35,959 nucleotides of DNA from JBAYST01 sp041676005 (lineage in GTDB: Bacteria > Bacillota_I > Bacilli_A > RFN20 > CAG-826). A model generated the notes under the pieces. It was given only the letters and a program-made list of their open reading frames with translations, was not told the origin of the DNA and made no database searches. The DNA lies in the NCBI GenBank assembly GCA_041676005.1, contig JBAYST010000002.1, positions 1 to 35,959 on the forward strand, in the 5' to 3' direction. The translations under genes and the position numbers were made by a program. How positions within the stretch are numbered: position 1 is the stretch's first letter; each line of letters starts with the position of its first letter. Positions 15,094 through 24,430 of the stretch are shown here, one piece after another.

Positions 15094-16942
15094 AATAGCA
15101 AGCTCCTCCTTTTTTCCATAAAGCTAAATCAGGATCGTAGTCATCAAAGTTGATTGCACAGGTGATTTTTACAAGTCGTTTACTGCCTTCTAAATCCGTA
15201 CCATAGTCATCATCGCGTTCTTCGTATTGAGCGTTGAGCAAATCTAAATAGCTTTGCCAAGTTTTTTGAACATCTTGTTCATCGCTCCAAGTGTTATAAG
15301 AACGTTTTTGTTCGATGTATCGATCAATCTCCTCTCGGACCGTTTCATCGTTAATTTTAATTTGTTCATTTTTGACAAATTCTTCAAAGATTCGGTAATC
15401 GTACATCGGATCAAATCCTTTGATATTATTTTTGACCGTGTTTGCACGCTCAATATATGTAGACGTATCTGCGTTTAGATAATTGACATAAGTCGTTTTG
15501 GCGACTGTTCCATTTTTTGGATAATCTTGGTCGCGCGGAGTTTTGGTTGTGTAATATTCATCGATTGTGACGTTGTTATATGAATATCCATTTGTAGTAG
15601 CGTTATAGCCATTAATTGTTCCATCTAATTCAAAAACAGATCTTTGAATGACCATGAAATGAATTCCGTATTCACTTCTAACTCCAACAATCACTCGTCC
15701 AAATTCATCGGTGAGAACTTTTTTTGTTCCAAGTCCTAAACCTGGAATTAGACGGAATCCGGTTTTTCCAGCTGCTGGAGTGACCAAGGCTGGATAATCG
15801 TGATTGCCAGTATCATCTAGTTTTTCATCTGTGATTACAAAGACGTTGTGAATATTGAGAAAATTGTTCCAATAGATATTTCTTGGGAAATATTTGGCCA
15901 CGCCCTCATTAACTGTTACTTTACCAGGAGTTTTTTCGGTTTTATAAACTTCGCCCAATCTTTTAAATACTTCAAAAGACACTTCGCCTAATCCGATTTG
16001 TTCTAATTGTGAATCGACATTTAAGGCACTGCCACTGTCTGTGTCGTATTCTTTATCTAATCCAAAGAATTCTTTACGATCAAACGTTTGATCGCCAGTG
16101 ACATTTTTAGCGTAAATTCCATCAAATGCAAAAATCCCTAATTTGAATTCGTTTACGAACGAAGTGCTGACATCCATGATCCCCGCATCACCGTAAATGG
16201 AAGAAGAAGTATCATCACTCCATTGTGAAGCAGCATTACCAAAGGTATTTGTCGCACTCGCGAGTGCTTCATAAACCGTGTTTAAGTGCTGCGCTTCATC
16301 AGCCGTAATCTCACTAGTTACGTAATTGCTAGCGTCTCCACTCGTTTTAACTAAGATGTGGCGAATGTGATATGGGGACATAGCTTTGTGATTTTCAGTG
16401 CTATATTTGGCCCAATTACCGCCTTCTTTTTTAAAACCGATGTATTCACTAGTCAAGGAAGGGAGATTATTGTCGAGGTGTTTGTCCTCGATTTCTTTCT
16501 TTTCTAATTGATAAAGGAATAGTTCGACAAGTTCTTTTCGATCTTCAACTTTGTTGTTGTCAAGAATCTTCTCCCATTCTTCATCGTATTTAGTTCCGTT
16601 TGTGTTAGCGTTAGATCTCGCTTCTTGTTCTTTAGCCTTAACTTTGTCTTCGGCTTCAGCCTTCAAAGAAACGAGTTTCGCTTTGACATCTGCGTCGGTA
16701 CTTGTATCAAAATAGTTGCGAATCAAAACTTCGAGAATTGCTTCGTAGAATTTTGAAATTCCATTAGCGCTTGTTTTATATTCGTTAAACAAAGCGGTGG
16801 CATCAACGTCAAGGGTCTCTCCGTTATAACCCGTGAGCGTTAAAATGGAATTATCTTTAGCGGTTACGTCTGAACACGCTGTAAGTCCAAGCGCAGCAAT
16901 GAAAGCAGAAACTAAAGCAATAGATAACTTTTTATGCTTCAT
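15083..16942 (-). CDS. PrsA-like lipoprotein with interrupted parvulin domain
   Basis: This is a 619-residue protein. The signal peptide ends in LTAC with Cys23 as the lipid site. Residues 60-155 are helical and charged, like the SurA/PrsA chaperone arm. A parvulin start is visible at 191-200 (YHIRHILVKT), continuing with EAQHLNTVYEALASATNTFGNAASQWSDD and GDAGIMDVSTSFVNEFKLGIFAF (to about 273). The closing strand VRSEYGIHFMVIQR appears only at about 421-434, so about 140 residues are inserted. A second helical part follows. PrsA proteins fold secreted proteins outside the membrane. The Shine-Dalgarno AAGGAGG is perfect (complement of 16950-16956, spacing 7). Parvulin activity is not assured. 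Confidence 0.72.
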   Translation of the reverse strand: MKHKKLSIALVSAFIAALGLTACSDVTAKDNSILTLTGYNGETLDVDATALFNEYKTSANGISKFYEAILEVLIRNYFDTSTDADVKAKLVSLKAEAEDKVKAKEQEARSNANTNGTKYDEEWEKILDNNKVEDRKELVELFLYQLEKKEIEDKHLDNNLPSLTSEYIGFKKEGGNWAKYSTENHKAMSPYHIRHILVKTSGDASNYVTSEITADEAQHLNTVYEALASATNTFGNAASQWSDDTSSSIYGDAGIMDVSTSFVNEFKLGIFAFDGIYAKNVTGDQTFDRKEFFGLDKEYDTDSGSALNVDSQLEQIGLGEVSFEVFKRLGEVYKTEKTPGKVTVNEGVAKYFPRNIYWNNFLNIHNVFVITDEKLDDTGNHDYPALVTPAAGKTGFRLIPGLGLGTKKVLTDEFGRVIVGVRSEYGIHFMVIQRSVFELDGTINGYNATTNGYSYNNVTIDEYYTTKTPRDQDYPKNGTVAKTTYVNYLNADTSTYIERANTVKNNIKGFDPMYDYRIFEEFVKNEQIKINDETVREEIDRYIEQKRSYNTWSDEQDVQKTWQSYLDLLNAQYEERDDDYGTDLEGSKRLVKITCAINFDDYDPDLALWKKGGACYYEK

Positions 16943-16974
16943 TATGCGTCCTCCTTAATTTTCATAGCGTTAAT

Positions 16975-17003
16975 ATTTTATATATTAGTAATTTTTATTG
17001 CAA
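16975..17003 (-). promoter_or_regulatory. Promoter of the lipoprotein pair
   Basis: Read on the minus strand, TTGCAA (16998-17003) is followed after 17 bases by TAAAAT (16975-16980); TATAAA overlaps with a 15-base spacer. Transcription would start near 16968. Confidence 0.5.
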
Positions 17004-17017
17004 CTAAATAATTTAGA

Positions 17018-17033
17018 AGTTTCACGTTTCACA
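17018..17033 (+). other. parS-like half site in the divergent region before sufC
   Basis: The 16-mer here matches 12 of 16 positions of the ParB target TGTTTCACGTGAAACA, including an unbroken GTTTCACGT; the right half is not conserved. It lies between the divergent lipoprotein and suf promoters. It may be chance. Confidence 0.25.
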
Positions 17034-17080
17034 TTTCAAATGATATTTTTAATAAAAATAGAAAAAAGTTATCGTATTGT

Positions 17081-17109
17081 TTGATACTAATATTTCTCTG
17101 TTGTAAAAT
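17081..17109 (+). promoter_or_regulatory. Promoter of the suf operon
   Basis: TTGATA (17081-17086), a 17-base spacer and TAAAAT (17104-17109) give a start near 17116 and a leader of about 17 bases containing GAGGT. No IscR-like or other operator is recognised. Confidence 0.6.
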
Positions 17110-17132
17110 TGTTTGGATTTGAGGTAAAAACA

Positions 17133-17948
17133 ATGCGCGAATTAACAATAAAAGACCTTCATGTTTCTACAGAAGGAAAAGAAATATTAAAAGGAGTCAA
17201 TTTGACTATTTATCAAGGTGAGACGATTGCGTTATTAGGACCCAACGGTCACGGTAAATCGACTTTGTTAAATGTGATTATGGGACATCCTAAATATATG
17301 ATTACGAGTGGAACGATTGAACTAGATGGGCAAGACATCACGTGTCTAGGTCCTGACGAAAGATCTAAAGCGGGTATTTTTCTTGGAATGCAATACCCTG
17401 CAGAAGTTCCAGGAGTTATAAATGCTGACTTCTTAAAAGCCGCGATCAATGTTCGAAATGAGAAACCGATTTCTTTATATAATTTCTATCGTGTTGTCGA
17501 TGGCACAACGAAAGAATTAGGAATGCCTCTTGACCTTGCGAATCGTTTTTTAAATGAAGGGTTTTCAGGTGGCGAAAAGAAGAGAAATGAAATTTTACAA
17601 ATGATGATTTTAAAACCAGATTTTGTCTTACTAGATGAGATCGATTCAGGGCTTGATGTCGATGCGATTCAATCGGTCGCAAACGCCCTCAAAAAAAATC
17701 AAACTCCGGATAGAAGTTTTCTTATTATTTCCCATTACGCGCGATTATTTGATTTAGTCACTCCGACAAGATCTTTGGTGATGATCAACGGTCGAATTGT
17801 TTTAGAGGGCGGGATGGAATTGATTCAAAAAATAGATAAAAGCGGATATGAATTTTTAAAACTTGAGCACGGAATTGAAATTGAAAAAGAAGCCGAAACA
17901 ATGAACCAAATTTCAATAGGTGTTTGTGCGACAAGAGAAAGATTTTAA
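17133..17948 (+). CDS. sufC: Fe-S assembly ATPase SufC
   Basis: This 271-residue ABC-type ATPase starts MRELTIKDLHVSTEGKEILK. An earlier in-frame start at 17109 is rejected, because GAGGT (17121-17125) lies seven bases before the ATG at 17133 and the family starts here. Motifs are Walker A GPNGHGKSTLL, the SufC-specific GIFLGMQYPAEVPGV, signature GFSGGEKKRNEIL and Walker B FVLLDEIDSGLD. It drives the SufBCD scaffold. The C-terminus carries about 20 extra residues (ETMNQISIGVCATRERF) compared with the usual protein. It is first of sufCDSUB, the Bacillus order. Confidence 0.94.
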   Translation: MRELTIKDLHVSTEGKEILKGVNLTIYQGETIALLGPNGHGKSTLLNVIMGHPKYMITSGTIELDGQDITCLGPDERSKAGIFLGMQYPAEVPGVINADFLKAAINVRNEKPISLYNFYRVVDGTTKELGMPLDLANRFLNEGFSGGEKKRNEILQMMILKPDFVLLDEIDSGLDVDAIQSVANALKKNQTPDRSFLIISHYARLFDLVTPTRSLVMINGRIVLEGGMELIQKIDKSGYEFLKLEHGIEIEKEAETMNQISIGVCATRERF

Positions 17949-18761
17949 ATGGAAAGAACGAGCGTTTCTAAATTGATCAAAAATGGTGAACTCGTCTTCA
18001 CTCAACAAGACAGTTTTTCATATGTTTTAGATAGTGCTGAATTAGAAAATGTTTCTAGTTTAGTTTTAAAAAAAGGAGCGCGAATCAACTTACTTTTGCT
18101 AGATGATGCGGCGACTAAACTTAAAATTGTTTTGAAGGAAAATTCGTCTTTAGATTTTAAATCTTTAAACACTTTTGAAATCAAAAACTCTGAAAAAACC
18201 TTTGATTTACGCGCAAATACGGAATTAAAACTCAGTTTTGCTGATTTTTCAGCAGGAAAAGGAGTTGAAAAAGTCACGGTCAATTTGCTCGGAAGAAACG
18301 CAAAATGCAATTGGTTTTTGTCATCGATTTCTACTCAAAAAGATAATAAGGAATTTAAAGTTTCAATTAATCATATTGCTCCAGATACAACTGCGACTGT
18401 GGATAGTTATGGAGTCGCTAAGGATGAATCGCGTTTAGTCTTTTCTGGTGTTTCTCATATTCAAACAAACGCGCAAAAATCTAAGACTAAACAAAATGCA
18501 CGGATCATGGTTTTTTCGCGTGATGCTATTGCAGTTGCGAAGCCGATTTTGAAGATTGATGAAAACGATGTTCAAGCCGGACACGCTGCCGCATTAGGTC
18601 AAGTCAACGAAGAACATTTGTTTTACCTAAGATCCCGCGGTCTCAGTGAAAACGAAGCGAAAACATTGATTATTATGGGATATTTAAAACCGATTTTGCG
18701 GAACTTTGAAGACGAAGAAATCAAACAAAAAATTGAGAAATTAATATTGGAGAGGGTGTGA
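17949..18761 (+). CDS. sufD: Fe-S assembly scaffold SufD, short form
   Basis: At 270 residues it is much shorter than the usual SufD (about 430), having lost most of the N-terminal part. The beta-helix core and the C-terminal helices remain: GHAAALGQVNEEHLFYLRSRGLSENEAKTLIIMGYLKPIL (split here over residues about 213-252) parallels the end of SufB in this operon. The conserved His in QAGHAA is present. It follows sufC with no gap. It forms the SufBC2D complex in which Fe-S clusters are built. Nothing suggests a frameshift, since sufC ends normally just before it. Confidence 0.85.
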   Translation: MERTSVSKLIKNGELVFTQQDSFSYVLDSAELENVSSLVLKKGARINLLLLDDAATKLKIVLKENSSLDFKSLNTFEIKNSEKTFDLRANTELKLSFADFSAGKGVEKVTVNLLGRNAKCNWFLSSISTQKDNKEFKVSINHIAPDTTATVDSYGVAKDESRLVFSGVSHIQTNAQKSKTKQNARIMVFSRDAIAVAKPILKIDENDVQAGHAAALGQVNEEHLFYLRSRGLSENEAKTLIIMGYLKPILRNFEDEEIKQKIEKLILERV

Positions 18762-20002
18762 GTAAATCTATGTATGACGTATATAAAATAAGAAAGCAAT
18801 TTCCGATGTTAGACGGGACGAAATCGATGAATGGAAAACCACTCATATTTTTAGATAACGCTTCGACAACTTTTAAACCTCAATCGGTCATCGACACACT
18901 CACGAAATATTATTCACAAACGACTTCAAATTCTCATCGCGGAGATTACGATCTTTGTTATCAAATGGACGTTGAAGTTGAAAACTCACGACAAGTTATT
19001 GCTGATTTCATTAATGGTGAGAAAAAAGAAATAATTTTTACCAGCGGCACTTCGATGTCAATCAATCTTATCGCTTATGGTTACGGAATAAAATTTTTAA
19101 CTGCAGATGATGAAATTTTAATCACTGAAGCCGAACATGCTTCTAATGTTTTACCTTGGTTTAGAGTTCATGAATTAACTGGTTGTAAAATTTCTTACAT
19201 TCCATTAGATAAAAAAGGGAGATTGACTCCCGAAAATTTGCGGAAGGTAATTTCTAAAAAAACCAAGATGGTTTGTGTCGCGCATGTAACCAATGTTTTA
19301 GGTTTCATTGCTCCGATTAAAGAATTGGCCAAAATTGCACATGAATACGGTGCTGTCATCGCGGTTGATGGAGCGCAATCTGTTCCGCATATCAAAACTG
19401 ACGTCAAGGATTTAGATATTGATTTCCTTTCCTTTTCCGGACATAAAATGTGTGGGCCCACTGGAGTCGGAGTTTTATGGGGAAAATATGACCTTCTCGA
19501 TAAAATGGACCCATTTTTAGCAGGTGGTGGGATGAATGCTAAATTCGACATGTGTGGTGATATTGAATATTTGATTCCACCATCTAAATTCGAAGCGGGA
19601 ACCATGAATCTATCTGGAATTCTCGGTTTGAAAACCGCAGTAGAATTCATCAATGAAATCGGAATTGACAATATTCATGAACATGAAATCAATTTAAGAA
19701 AACATTTCATTGAAAAAGCAAAAGACATTGAGGATTTGATCATTTATAACGAAGAAGGCGGCACCGGAATTGTCACCTTTAACATCAGAGATGTTTTTGC
19801 CCAAGATGAAGCGACCCTTTTGAATAGCAAAGGAATCGCAGTTAGAAGTGGTCAACATTGTGCAAAAATATTGACTAATTTCTTAAAAACAAGCGCAACT
19901 TGTCGGATGTCGACTTATTTATATACTACATATGAAGATATTGACCAATTTTTAAATGCTCTTCGTGAAGGAGGTAATATTTTAGATGCTTATTTTAACT
20001 GA
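18758..20002 (+). CDS. sufS: Cysteine desulfurase SufS
   Basis: This is a 414-residue PLP enzyme of the group II desulfurases. The PLP lysine is in LSFSGHKMCGPTGVG (Lys230), the PLP-binding Asp is in AVDGAQS (204), and the catalytic Cys is in RSGQHCAKIL (Cys368). It supplies sulfur from cysteine to SufU. The start is GTG at 18758, overlapping the sufD stop by 4 bases (GTGA) and preceded by GGAGAGG; ATG at 18770 is an alternative. Confidence 0.94.
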   Translation: MSKSMYDVYKIRKQFPMLDGTKSMNGKPLIFLDNASTTFKPQSVIDTLTKYYSQTTSNSHRGDYDLCYQMDVEVENSRQVIADFINGEKKEIIFTSGTSMSINLIAYGYGIKFLTADDEILITEAEHASNVLPWFRVHELTGCKISYIPLDKKGRLTPENLRKVISKKTKMVCVAHVTNVLGFIAPIKELAKIAHEYGAVIAVDGAQSVPHIKTDVKDLDIDFLSFSGHKMCGPTGVGVLWGKYDLLDKMDPFLAGGGMNAKFDMCGDIEYLIPPSKFEAGTMNLSGILGLKTAVEFINEIGIDNIHEHEINLRKHFIEKAKDIEDLIIYNEEGGTGIVTFNIRDVFAQDEATLLNSKGIAVRSGQHCAKILTNFLKTSATCRMSTYLYTTYEDIDQFLNALREGGNILDAYFN

Positions 20003-20411
20003 GCAAATGATGAGAGAAATCATCGTCGATCATTACACTTACCCTAGAAACAAGAGAAATCCTGATTCGGATAAATATGAGAAAATCCATATGCATTCTG
20101 AAAACTGCATCGATGATTTGGATATTTATGTTTTAAAAGAAAACGGCATGATAAAAGACGCCTGTTTTAATGGTGTTGGATGTGCTATTTCTACTGCAAG
20201 TACTGATATTTTATGTGATTTGGTTAAAAACCAAAACATTGCTACAGCGATGTCGATTCTAAAAAACTATGAAGCGATGATTCACGCTAAACCATACGAT
20301 AAAGAAATTTTAGATGAAGCAATTGTCTTTATGAATACTTCAAAACAAGCAGCGCGGATTCGTTGTGCGATGATTGGTTGTACCGCAATTGAGGAATTGA
20401 TAAAAAAATGA
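19986..20411 (+). CDS. sufU: Zinc-dependent sulfurtransferase SufU
   Basis: This 141-residue protein is of the IscU-like SufU type. Zinc ligands are visible as Cys and Asp in ENCIDD, Cys in GVGCAISTASTD and Cys in ARIRCAM. It accepts persulfide sulfur from SufS. An additional Cys follows four residues after the last ligand (RCAMIGCTAI), where most SufU have no Cys. The region between Cys 2 and Cys 3 is typical of SufU, not IscU. The start ATG lies inside the end of sufS (17-base overlap), with AAGGAGGT at 19969-19976. Confidence 0.92.
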   Translation: MLILTEQMMREIIVDHYTYPRNKRNPDSDKYEKIHMHSENCIDDLDIYVLKENGMIKDACFNGVGCAISTASTDILCDLVKNQNIATAMSILKNYEAMIHAKPYDKEILDEAIVFMNTSKQAARIRCAMIGCTAIEELIKK

Positions 20412-21811
20412 AAAAGAAAGATAAAATAGTTTTTCAAGAAGATACTGACACTGGCTTTAAAAATGTCGATGTTTCGATTTTAAAATCAGGAATTGGGCTA
20501 AGTGAACAAGTCGTTCGCAATATTTCGCGCTGGAAAAATGAACCTGAATGGATGCTTGAATATCGTTTAGAATCATTTAAGAGTTTTAATCGTTTCCCCT
20601 TGCCGCCTTTTGGGCCAGATTTGAGTGAAATCGACTTTGACACCTTCACATATTTTACCCGTCCGAGCGAAAAAGAAGAAACGAGTTGGGAAAATGTCCC
20701 AGAAACAATCAAAGAAACATTTAGAAAACTCGGTATTCCCGAAGCTGAACAAAAGTTCTTATCTGGAGTTTCGACGCAATATGAATCCGAAGTTGTGTAC
20801 CACAACATGCTCGATGAAGTGAAAGAAAAAGGCGTTATTTTCCTTTCGACTGATATGGCATTAAAATTATATCCAGATTTAGTGAAAAAATATTTTGGTA
20901 CCGTCGTTCCCTACAATGACAATAAATTCTCAGCGTTAAATGGAGCGGTTTGGTCTGGAGGTTCTTTTATCTATGTTCCCAAAGGAGTTAAACTCGAAAA
21001 ACCCTTACAAAGTTATTTCCGAATCAACAATGAAAAAACGGGACAATTTGAAAGAACATTGATCATCGTCGATGAAGGAGCAGACGTCCACTACGTGGAA
21101 GGTTGCACCGCGCCTGCTTATTCAAAAGAATCTCTTCATGCTGCCGTTGTAGAAATCATAGTTTTAAAAGGTGGAAAATGCCGATATTCAACCGTTCAAA
21201 ATTGGTCGACAAATATTATCAATCTCGTCACTAAAAGAGCGGTCTGTTATGAAGATGCTTCAATGGATTGGATCGATGGGAATATCGGTTCGATGACAAA
21301 CATGAAATATCCTGCCTGTATTTTATTAGGAGAAGGCGCTAAAGGAACTTGTATTTCTATTGCGGTTGCCGGAAATGGACAATATCAAGATGCAGGTGCA
21401 AGAATGATCCATAAAGCTCCAAATACATCTTCGACAATCATTTCAAAATCGGTGGTCAAAAATGGTGGCGTTTCCAATTATCGAGGAACGGTGAGATTTG
21501 AAAAAAATGCTCACAATTCTCGCTCTCATATTGAATGCGATACTTTGATTTTGGATGAAAAATCACGTAGTGATACGATTCCAGTAAACGAAGTGAGAAA
21601 TAATACGTCGTTTATCGAGCATGAAGCGACAGTCAGTAAGATAAATGAAGATCAATTGTTTTATCTTATGAGTCGCGGACTCAGTAAACAAAATGCGATG
21701 CAAATGATAATTATGGGTTTTATTGAACCTTTTTCAAGAGAACTCCCGATGGAATATGCAGTTGAACTCAATCAGCTGATAAAAATGGACATGGAGGGAA
21801 GTGTTGGCTAG
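20408..21811 (+). CDS. sufB: Fe-S assembly scaffold SufB
   Basis: This 467-residue protein is full length for the family. Landmarks are VQNWSTNIINLVTKRAVC (central beta-helix), GNIGSMTNMKYPACIL, and the C-terminal EHEATVSKINEDQLFYLMSRGL with the conserved His/Glu region at the SufB-SufD interface. It is the main scaffold on which the nascent cluster is assembled. The ATG overlaps the sufU stop by 4 bases (ATGA). It is the last Suf gene; mnmG follows after 2 bases, so Fe-S assembly and tRNA modification may share a transcript. Confidence 0.95.
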   Translation: MKKKDKIVFQEDTDTGFKNVDVSILKSGIGLSEQVVRNISRWKNEPEWMLEYRLESFKSFNRFPLPPFGPDLSEIDFDTFTYFTRPSEKEETSWENVPETIKETFRKLGIPEAEQKFLSGVSTQYESEVVYHNMLDEVKEKGVIFLSTDMALKLYPDLVKKYFGTVVPYNDNKFSALNGAVWSGGSFIYVPKGVKLEKPLQSYFRINNEKTGQFERTLIIVDEGADVHYVEGCTAPAYSKESLHAAVVEIIVLKGGKCRYSTVQNWSTNIINLVTKRAVCYEDASMDWIDGNIGSMTNMKYPACILLGEGAKGTCISIAVAGNGQYQDAGARMIHKAPNTSSTIISKSVVKNGGVSNYRGTVRFEKNAHNSRSHIECDTLILDEKSRSDTIPVNEVRNNTSFIEHEATVSKINEDQLFYLMSRGLSKQNAMQMIIMGFIEPFSRELPMEYAVELNQLIKMDMEGSVG

Positions 21812-21813
21812 AA

Positions 21814-23685
21814 ATGAATAACACTTTCGATATCATTGTTGTCGGCGGAGGTCATGCCGGATTAGAAGCTGCATTTGCAAGTGCACGTTTAGGGTCAAAA
21901 ACCCTTCTTTTAACTCTGAATATCAAAATGATGGGAAATATGCCGTGTAATCCTTCAATTGGTGGCTCCGCTAAAGGGATTGTAGTAAGAGAAATAGATG
22001 CTCTTGGCGGAATGATGGGAATCGCGGCTGATCATGAATATTTACAAATGAAAATGCTCAACACCAGTAAAGGTCCGGGCGTGCAATGTTTGAGAGCGCA
22101 AGCCGATAAAATTACTTATCCACGCTTCATGCAAGAATTAGCGTTAAAAACGGACAACCTCACTGTTTTAGAAGGGATGGTAACCAAGATCATTCATGAT
22201 GAGCAGACGATCAAAGGCGTGGCGACAAGCGATGGGAGAAAATTTTATTCTCGCGCTGTAATTTTAGCTACTGGCACTTACATGGAAAGTGAAATACTCA
22301 TCGGTCACAGCAAAACAAGTGGTGGACCTGATGGCGAATTACCGTCTTTAGGATTATCGGAAAATTTAAGATCGATGGGAATTGAAATCTATCGGTTAAA
22401 AACCGGAACACCTCAGAGGATTAAAAAAGATTCAATCGATTTTTCGAAATCGGAACCACAATACGGAACACCAGAAAAATTGGCATTTTCATATGAAACC
22501 ACCACATTTGTCCCAATTGAAGAACAATTGCCATGTTATTTAACTTATACAACTCCTAAAACGCATTTAATTATCAACGAACATTTAGAAGATTCCTCAC
22601 TTTACAGTGGACTAGTTAAAGGTGTTGGACCGCGCTATTGCCCTTCTATTGAAGATAAAATCGTGAAGTTCGCCGATAAGCAACGGCATCAACTATTTTT
22701 AGAACCCGAATCAAAGATAACTGATTCGATTTATTTGCAAGGTTTTTCAACGAGCATGCCAAAAGACGTCCAAATTGAAATGGTTCATTCTTTACCAGGC
22801 TTTGAAAAAGCAGAAATTTTAAAATATGCATACGCAATTGAATACGATGCGATCAAAACCGAAGAGTACGATGCAACTTTAATGATTAAAAAATGGCCAG
22901 GTTTATACGTGAGTGGTCAAATTTGTGGAACTTCAGGTTATGAAGAAGCGGCGGGTCTAGGTTTAATGGCGGGAATAAACGCAACTTTTAGATTACAAAA
23001 TAAAGAACCACTGATTCTAAGGCGAGATCAATCCTACATCGGAGTGATGATTGATGACCTTATTACAAAAGGAACCGAAGAGCCATATCGATTGATGTCT
23101 TCTCGTGCGGAATTCAGGCTTCTTCTTCGCCACGATAATGCAGATTTTAGATTGACAGAAATAGGCTATAAAATAGGGCTAATCAGCGAAGAAAGATATA
23201 AAAAATTTAAAACTAAAAAAGAGAAAGTTGATCGAGTAATTGAAATCTTGAACACTAAGTTTATCGGAAAGCGAAAACCATTTGTAGATTATTTGATTTC
23301 TCTAGGTTTTAACGAAGTTAAGGGTGGCACAAAAGCTTCAGAAATTTTGAAGCGACCCGGGGTTACATATCGTGATTTAATTGCCTTTGTTCCTGATTTA
23401 AAAAACATACCTTTAGAGCATGAGACGGTTAAAGAAGTAGAAACAATGGTAAAATACGAGGGATATATCGCCAATCAAATCAAAGAAGCTAAAAATATGG
23501 CCAAACTAGATGAGGTGAAACTTCCCCCTGGAATCGATTATCTGAAGATGGATGGATTAGCTTTAGAAGCTAGATCTAAACTTGCAAAAATCGGTCCACG
23601 AACTATCGGACAAGCTTCAAGAATTTCTGGCGTTAATCCTGCGGATATTGCGATTTTATTAATGAACATTAAAAGGAGAGACTAA
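21814..23685 (+). CDS. mnmG: tRNA uridine 5-carboxymethylaminomethyl modification enzyme MnmG
   Basis: This 623-residue flavoprotein begins with the FAD-binding motif DIIVVGGGHAGLEAAFASARLG. MPCNPSIGGSAKGIVVREIDALGG and GLYVSGQICGTSGYEEAAGLGLMAG are signature segments. With MnmE it modifies U34 of certain tRNAs. It is full length. It stands in the mnmG-rsmG-parA-parB order characteristic of the region close to the replication origin. A weak GGGAAG lies upstream; the gap to sufB is 2 bases. Confidence 0.96.
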   Translation: MNNTFDIIVVGGGHAGLEAAFASARLGSKTLLLTLNIKMMGNMPCNPSIGGSAKGIVVREIDALGGMMGIAADHEYLQMKMLNTSKGPGVQCLRAQADKITYPRFMQELALKTDNLTVLEGMVTKIIHDEQTIKGVATSDGRKFYSRAVILATGTYMESEILIGHSKTSGGPDGELPSLGLSENLRSMGIEIYRLKTGTPQRIKKDSIDFSKSEPQYGTPEKLAFSYETTTFVPIEEQLPCYLTYTTPKTHLIINEHLEDSSLYSGLVKGVGPRYCPSIEDKIVKFADKQRHQLFLEPESKITDSIYLQGFSTSMPKDVQIEMVHSLPGFEKAEILKYAYAIEYDAIKTEEYDATLMIKKWPGLYVSGQICGTSGYEEAAGLGLMAGINATFRLQNKEPLILRRDQSYIGVMIDDLITKGTEEPYRLMSSRAEFRLLLRHDNADFRLTEIGYKIGLISEERYKKFKTKKEKVDRVIEILNTKFIGKRKPFVDYLISLGFNEVKGGTKASEILKRPGVTYRDLIAFVPDLKNIPLEHETVKEVETMVKYEGYIANQIKEAKNMAKLDEVKLPPGIDYLKMDGLALEARSKLAKIGPRTIGQASRISGVNPADIAILLMNIKRRD

Positions 23686-23687
23686 AA

Positions 23688-24395
23688 GTGAATTGGGAAG
23701 ATTTAAGGGTAAAACTTTGGGAAAACGGTTTGCCTTATGAACATTCTATGATCGAGCAATTAACTCTTTTAGCTACCTTGACTTTAACTGCTAATGAGAA
23801 AATGAATTTGACCGCCATCAAAGAATTAGAGATGTTTGTTGAGAAAATGATTTTTGATTGTGCACTCGGTGGTAAAGATCATAGCGAATTTGAAAATAAA
23901 ACCGTTTTAGATTTCGGTTCTGGAGCTGGTTTTCCAGGATTCGTGATAGCGATTCTTTTTCCAACTTCGGATGTTACACTTCTCGATGCCACAAAAAAGA
24001 AAACCGAGCATCTTAAGAAAATTGCCCAGGAGTTGAATTTAACAAATGTTAAAGTCGTTAATGCAAGAGGTGAAGAATTCGCAAATACGCACCGTGAACA
24101 TTATGATTATGTCATTGCTCGCGCTGTTGCGCCTTTGAATATCTTAATTGAATTAACTGCTCCACTTGTCAAGGTTGGAGGAGAACTCATAGCGATGAAA
24201 GGCAAAAACGGATTACAAGAATACGAAGAATCCGTGGCCGCTATTCAAAAAACTGGGCTAAATCTTAAAAAGATTTTCGACGAACAATTGCCAGAATGCC
24301 AAGAAGAGAGAATGAATTTTACATTTGATAAAATAACTAAAACACCGAAAAAATATCCTCGTGCATACGCTGAAATTTTAGCTAAACCTTTATAA
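23688..24395 (+). CDS. rsmG: 16S rRNA (guanine527-N7)-methyltransferase RsmG
   Basis: This is a 235-residue class I methyltransferase. The SAM-binding motif VLDFGSGAGFPGFVIAI and the following DVTLLDATKKKTEHLKKI are diagnostic, and YDYVIARAVAPL is the family motif IV region. It methylates G527 of 16S rRNA. The start is GTG at 23688, with AAAGGAGAG (23671-23679) upstream overlapping the mnmG end. The gene is followed by 53 bases that hold the parA promoter. Confidence 0.95.
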   Translation: MNWEDLRVKLWENGLPYEHSMIEQLTLLATLTLTANEKMNLTAIKELEMFVEKMIFDCALGGKDHSEFENKTVLDFGSGAGFPGFVIAILFPTSDVTLLDATKKKTEHLKKIAQELNLTNVKVVNARGEEFANTHREHYDYVIARAVAPLNILIELTAPLVKVGGELIAMKGKNGLQEYEESVAAIQKTGLNLKKIFDEQLPECQEERMNFTFDKITKTPKKYPRAYAEILAKPL

Positions 24396-24423
24396 TCTTA
24401 TTACTTTAGTTAAAACAAGATAG

Positions 24424-24429
24424 TATAAT
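24424..24429 (+). promoter_or_regulatory. -10 box of parAB
   Basis: TATAAT lies 19 bases before the parA ATG, predicting a leader of about 13 bases that contains AGGAA. The initiation point falls inside the parS-like 16-mer (24431-24446). Confidence 0.6.
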
Positions 24430-24430
24430 A

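Noticed and set aside
13824..15478. Long open frames on both strands within the lipoprotein genes (such as 14302-14685)
   Set aside because: They have low-complexity Phe/Ile-rich translations, no ribosome sites and no family features, and the opposite frame has a lipobox signal peptide and strong Shine-Dalgarno.
17109..17132. Longer SufC start at 17109
   Set aside because: It lies before the GAGGT ribosome site and at the -10 box; the family N-terminus begins at 17133.
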